A stretch of 64,000 bases of DNA, taken from Verrucomicrobiales bacterium (GTDB lineage Bacteria > Verrucomicrobiota > Verrucomicrobiia > Verrucomicrobiales > V1-33). The stretch is from assembly GCA_018003315.1 (NCBI GenBank), contig JAGNEJ010000004.1, positions 56,949-120,948 on the forward strand, read 5' to 3'. Positions 60,251 through 64,000 of this stretch are shown piece after piece. Position 1 is the first letter of the stretch. The number at the start of each line of letters is the position of its first letter. The notes beneath the pieces are model-generated. The model did not search any database, was not told the DNA's origin, and saw only the letters and a list, made by a program, of their open reading frames with translations. The position numbers were made by a program, and so were the translations under genes.

Positions 60251-60324
60251 TGGAGCGGGCAGCGGGAATCGAACCCGCATGGCCAGCTTGGAAGGCTGGA
60301 ACTTTACCATTAAGCTATGCCCGC
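60251..60324 (-). tRNA. tRNA-Gly (anticodon TCC), CCA encoded
   Basis: The minus strand folds into a full cloverleaf: acceptor GCGGGCA (60324-60318) paired with TGCCCGC (60261-60255), a D-arm with the GG of AATGGTA, an anticodon stem CCAGC/GCTGG with loop CTTCCAA (anticodon TCC, glycine), and a T-arm GCGGG-TTCGATT-CCCGC. Discriminator T, then encoded CCA (60253-60251). It reads GGA codons. Confidence 0.96.
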
Positions 60325-60644
60325 AATCTTACGGAATTTCACACGACACTCTAATAAATTCTAGAAAATTGGCAAGTAAAATTTTAAGATTATTAACTAT
60401 CCGGGTCTGAAATTTTCAAAGAAGGGCGGAATGATATTGGATTTCGGAGGTCAATTTTTCGGTTTGGAGCGGTGTTTCCCTCATGGTTGCGACGCGGAAA
60501 ATTTAAATTTCTCCAAGTTGAAAGATGCTGTGTATTTTCTAGAAATCCGAAATTTTGATGCTGAAAAATGCCATGCGGTTCCTCGTTTTGTCGGGGTGGC
60601 GCAGGGATGGATCGGTTTCAACAGGGGGCTTGGGACAGCAGTCC
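60325..60644. other. AT-rich spacer between secE and tRNA-Gly
   Basis: This 320-nt stretch has visibly lower GC than its surroundings and contains no supported gene. On the minus strand, downstream of secE, a ten-codon frame starts MAFFSIK after a GAGGAACCGC leader, too short to call. It is the place where nusG would be expected after secE. Confidence 0.5.
60348..60375 (-). promoter_or_regulatory. Possible promoter of tRNA-Gly
   Basis: On the minus strand TTGCCA (60375-60370) and TAGAGT (60353-60348) are 16 nt apart, in an AT-rich spacer, 24 nt before the mature tRNA end. The hexamers match the sigma-70 consensus only partly, so this is tentative. Confidence 0.35.
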
Positions 60645-60860
60645 TCAGTATGACCCAATCAGCAACTGCATGGCACCCACCATGATGAGGTCCCAAAGAT
60701 TGACGAAGGCCCCGAGCAGCAGGGTGGCGACCACGACGACGATCGTGGAATCGGTCAGTTCCCGGAATTTTTTCAATCCAGTTTCTTTCGGATCCCATGG
60801 CCAGGTGGTCTTGTGCAGTTCGATACCGACTTCGGAAAAGAATTGGCGGATGCGGGACAT
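60645..60860 (-). CDS. secE: Preprotein translocase subunit SecE
   Basis: A 71-residue essential subunit of the SecYEG channel. RIRQFFSEVGIELHKTTWPW at the N-terminus carries the conserved amphipathic helix and TWP motif, followed by KETGLKKFRELTDSTIVVVV and a single transmembrane helix (about 41-64). Size and order are typical of short SecE. In most bacteria nusG and the rplK operon follow; here they do not. The ATG at 60860 is preceded by a spacer with a TTGACA element. Confidence 0.93.
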   Translation of the reverse strand: MSRIRQFFSEVGIELHKTTWPWDPKETGLKKFRELTDSTIVVVVATLLLGAFVNLWDLIMVGAMQLLIGSY

Positions 60861-60907
60861 GGGATCAGCAATAAAAAATGGGTGATTAGGCGTTGGAGAA
60901 GGGGCGA

Positions 60908-60936
60908 GAAGAAGGCACAGGGGCCGCAAATGTCAA
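60908..60936 (-). promoter_or_regulatory. Possible promoter of secE
   Basis: On the minus strand a perfect -35 hexamer TTGACA (60936-60931) is followed after 17 nt by TTCTTC (60913-60908), a poor -10. It lies about 75 nt before the secE ATG. Only the -35 is convincing. Confidence 0.3.
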
Positions 60937-61070
60937 CCACAGTCCAAACGGCTTGGATCACGCGCCCTGCCTTGGTGCCATGGCGCTTTGCTGCGGCTTG
61001 CTGGCAAAAGCGCACCGCATTGCTGGGAGCGAGTGGCTGTGCACCGGCTGAATGCCCGACTCCATCGGTC

Positions 61071-63629
61071 TCACGATCCCCCACCCGCCCGTATGGCCGC
61101 AGTCTGGTGGAAGGGATCGGCGTGGAGCGTGAGGTCGCTGGGGGAAATCCAGCGGACGACGTGGTGGAAGGCGACGGCGTCGGGGGCTCGTTCCGGAGTG
61201 TGACTGGGGGCTTCCAACAGCCAGGATTCATCGATTCCGTTGCCGGGGCGACCGGGAAAGCAGGCGAGGTAGAGCAGGTCGTGTTCGACGAGGTCGTTGA
61301 AGAAATGGGTGCCGAGCGAAACATCCGGGATGAGCGCGCTGTGCATGGCGACGACTTCGCAGACGGCGCAGGCCATGGCAATGCGGCCGGCGCGCACCGG
61401 GATGCCGAGCGAGGCACTGCTGGTGCCCCAGCGCCCGGGACCGATGAGGATGAGGTTGCGGGCGGGGTCGTGCTTTTGGACGAGTTTTTCGATGAGCTTG
61501 GCGACGCGGTGGCGTTCGGCGTCTGAAAGTGCCGCATAAGCGGCGGTGGGCACGTAGAGGATGTCATGCAGCGGCACCTCGCGGCCCAGGCCGATGACGG
61601 CGCCGCGGGTTTCCAGCACGCGGTGTCCCGGCACCGTGGCGGGATCCACGCCGCTGTCGGCCGCGGTTTTCCCGATCTGGAAGGTGCGGCACTGCAGGAG
61701 GTGGATGCAGTAGCTGCCGTCGGGCAGGAAATTGATGGTGAATTCAATATCGACCGGGTGCTGATAGGCCACTGCCAGCTCGTGGAGCATGCGCTTGAGG
61801 TCGGCGATGACGCCGCCGTGCTGGATGAGGCCGTTGAAGGTGACCCAGGGCATGGGGCCGTGGTAGCGGTCGATGAACCGGTCCAGCGGGAAATCCCCGC
61901 ACGATGCCACAATTTCCTCCACCGGCAGCGAAACCAATTCGCGGCCCTGGAGATCGATGACGTCCATGCGGCGCTGCGACTGGTCGAGTTGGTCGTCGAG
62001 CGACGACTCAGGCCGCCGGTGGGGCGTGCTGAGCGAGACAAGACGCGTGTAATCGTCATCCCAGCGGTCCACAGCGCGGGTGCCCAGCCCAAAGACCAGG
62101 CGCACCACGCCGGCTTCCGGATCGATTTCCGGGTGCCAGCGGTAGGGATTGTAGGAGAGGCCGACACCGGCGCCCTGAGGGAAAAAATAATCTCCGCGCC
62201 GGGCTCCGGACACGCGCATGATGAGCAGCGCCATGCGTTCCTCGCTTTCCAGCAAACCGCGGGCTTTCCGGTAGCGGAGCGTTTCCGAGTTCAGGATGCT
62301 GGCATAGACGGTGCGCACGGCATCGAGCAGGGCGGCGAGCCGTTCCTCGCGCGAGCCGCGATTGGAGAGAAAGACGCTTTCATATTTGCCGGAAAAGGCA
62401 TTGCCGAGGGCGTCTTCGAGCACGGAACTGGAGCGGACGATGCACGGTTTTTCCCCGAAGTAGTCGAGCATGCCCTCGAACTGCAGCAGGATGTCGCGCT
62501 GAAATTCTCCGGCGAGAATGAGGCGGCGGCCTTCGTCCAGGTCTTTGAGAAAGGTTGCCGGATTCATCTGCCGGTCGCGGATCCACCAGACTCCGTTTTG
62601 GATCAGAAAGGTGACGAAGACCTCGGCTCCGACAAAAAACGAATCGTGCACTTCCAGGCGCGCCGCGAGATCGGGAGCCCGTTCACGCACGATGGCACGG
62701 GCCACCATCATGCCGAGCGCCTTGCCGCCGATGGATCCCACGCCGATGAGCCGCTGGCGGATGGAGTCGAAATCTTCAATGGTGAGCCATTGCTCAACAA
62801 GCTGGGCGATGCCGGAGCGATAGACCCGAAAGGCACGGCGCAATTGCACCAGCATGTCGAGTTCCATTTCCGGAGTGCATTCGCCGGAGGATTTTGCATC
62901 CACCACACGGTCCAACTGCCGGAACATGCGCGCCCAGTAGCCGAGACGGCGGTCGCGCAGGTGGCGCGGCCAGCGCGTCTGCGAGAGAATCTGGGCAAGC
63001 GTGGCGCTCTCCTGCACGGGCAGGAAACGCGGGCCGTCCTCGACATGGATCGTGTCCATCGCCGCCAGCGAGCGGTATTGCACCTTGACCGGACGAATGT
63101 AGAAGCGCGCCTCGATGTTGAAGACTTCCAGATAGAACTGGGTGGTCTCGCGAATGGGACCCAACGCGTGAATCGAATGGCGCTCCCGTTCAATGGCGAA
63201 ATAGGTGACCGTCTGCAGATCGCGCAGGCGCGGACAGGTTAGGACGAAAAAATTTCCCAGTGCCTGGTCGGACCGCCACGCGTCGCCGAGGTGGCTGATG
63301 CAGTCGAAAATGTAAATGGCACCCGGCCCGCAGTCCTCGATCACCGCATGGACGTCACGCAAGAACCCCTCGAAACTCACCGAGGGATCGACCTCGTGGA
63401 TTTCCACGCCGGTGGACGCGTCGAGCAGCGGCGTGTCCGGGCCGAAGCGGAAATAAATCCGCCGCCGTCCGGCGCGGCGCGCGGCCTCCTCGTAGGGGAC
63501 GACGAGCTTGCGGTAGTTTTCGATGCGGTCCACCGCCCAGACGATGTTGTCTCCGGGGCGGATGCCGCAGAGCACGTCGTCGAGGGCGGGCCAACCGGTG
63601 GTGGCCTCGGCGGGAGGCTCGTCGGACAT
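61071..63629 (-). CDS. PEP/pyruvate-binding (PPDK N-domain) protein with degenerate RecA/KaiC-like N-terminus
   Basis: An 852-residue protein. The N-terminal part (about 1-240) looks like a RecA/KaiC-type fold (WPALDDVLCGIRPGDNIVWAVD, AIYIFDCISHLGDAW) but the Walker A lysine/threonine is missing. The middle (about 290-640) is the ATP-grasp N-domain of PEP synthase and pyruvate phosphate dikinase: GVGSIGGKALGMMVARAIV, KPCIVRSSSVLEDALGNAFSGKYESVF and DIEFTINFLPDGSYCIHLLQCR, including the R-x-S motif. The C-terminal 200 residues (ARNLILIGPGRWGTSSASLG) do not resemble the His-phosphocarrier or PEP-binding barrel. It may phosphorylate or sense nucleotide rather than make PEP. Only 8 nt separate it from gdhA upstream, so the two form an operon. 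Confidence 0.85.
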   Translation of the reverse strand: MSDEPPAEATTGWPALDDVLCGIRPGDNIVWAVDRIENYRKLVVPYEEAARRAGRRRIYFRFGPDTPLLDASTGVEIHEVDPSVSFEGFLRDVHAVIEDCGPGAIYIFDCISHLGDAWRSDQALGNFFVLTCPRLRDLQTVTYFAIERERHSIHALGPIRETTQFYLEVFNIEARFYIRPVKVQYRSLAAMDTIHVEDGPRFLPVQESATLAQILSQTRWPRHLRDRRLGYWARMFRQLDRVVDAKSSGECTPEMELDMLVQLRRAFRVYRSGIAQLVEQWLTIEDFDSIRQRLIGVGSIGGKALGMMVARAIVRERAPDLAARLEVHDSFFVGAEVFVTFLIQNGVWWIRDRQMNPATFLKDLDEGRRLILAGEFQRDILLQFEGMLDYFGEKPCIVRSSSVLEDALGNAFSGKYESVFLSNRGSREERLAALLDAVRTVYASILNSETLRYRKARGLLESEERMALLIMRVSGARRGDYFFPQGAGVGLSYNPYRWHPEIDPEAGVVRLVFGLGTRAVDRWDDDYTRLVSLSTPHRRPESSLDDQLDQSQRRMDVIDLQGRELVSLPVEEIVASCGDFPLDRFIDRYHGPMPWVTFNGLIQHGGVIADLKRMLHELAVAYQHPVDIEFTINFLPDGSYCIHLLQCRTFQIGKTAADSGVDPATVPGHRVLETRGAVIGLGREVPLHDILYVPTAAYAALSDAERHRVAKLIEKLVQKHDPARNLILIGPGRWGTSSASLGIPVRAGRIAMACAVCEVVAMHSALIPDVSLGTHFFNDLVEHDLLYLACFPGRPGNGIDESWLLEAPSHTPERAPDAVAFHHVVRWISPSDLTLHADPFHQTAAIRAGGGS

Positions 63630-63637
63630 GGCGGTGG

Positions 63638-64000
<363 letters not shown>

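Overview
The window looks like a GC-rich chromosomal segment of a Verrucomicrobiota bacterium (PVC superphylum). The evidence is a set of families typical of that group: a Tat-exported DUF1501 protein, a DUF1080 protein, a PVC-type haem-binding/dehydrogenase protein, a PEP-CTERM protein, a GloVer-repeat protein next to a WD40 Ser/Thr kinase and an ECF-type sigma factor, a large LTD/LamG/CotH protein, a GH78 rhamnosidase and a sulfatase. No phage, insertion sequence or CRISPR array was seen.

Layout. 0-7 kb: glycosyltransferase-rich surface-polysaccharide region with a GT/methyltransferase-like fusion cut by the window edge, a Tat-exported 940-residue protein of unknown role, a tandem pair of GT8-like enzymes and the broken 3' end of a GT4 gene, followed by two palindromic repeat elements. 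7.5-15.3 kb: a mix of housekeeping and secreted proteins (amidase, CoA-binding protein, MFS transporter, DUF1501, TPM-domain protein, DUF1080) and a two-gene polar amino-acid-type ABC transporter without a binding protein. 15.5-22.3 kb: a clade II (Sec/lipoprotein type) nitrous oxide reductase operon: cytochrome c, nosZ, a fused membrane protein plus NosL, nosD, nosF, nosY. 22.3-38.7 kb: large exported proteins (PEP-CTERM, CotH/LTD, GH78, PVC haem protein, kexin-like protease). 38.7-44.5 kb: methyltransferase, pterin dehydratase, cysK, TPR protein, Tm-1-like protein and an HTH/AT-hook protein. 44.7-49.5 kb: a four-gene envelope cluster, a sulfatase and a divergent AraC regulator. 49.7-56.9 kb: sigma factor, kinase and GloVer protein. 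57-64 kb: two cell-envelope proteins, a repeat protein, tRNA-Gly(TCC), secE, an unusual PEP/pyruvate-binding protein and the 3' end of gdhA.

Functional picture: a heterotroph that degrades polysaccharides, has a large secretome and can use N2O as a terminal electron acceptor. In the nos operon the cytochrome c lipoprotein would feed electrons to NosZ, NosD/F/Y would supply sulfur for the Cu4S centre, and the NosL half of the fusion would deliver copper.

The most unexpected signals are an over-represented non-palindromic octamer, CCTGACAA (21 copies found by eye, all between 5 and 47 kb, often forcing rare codons), the membrane-protein/NosL fusion, and a very stable hairpin between nosZ and the rest of its operon. 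All coordinates and motifs were read by eye; no homology search was run.
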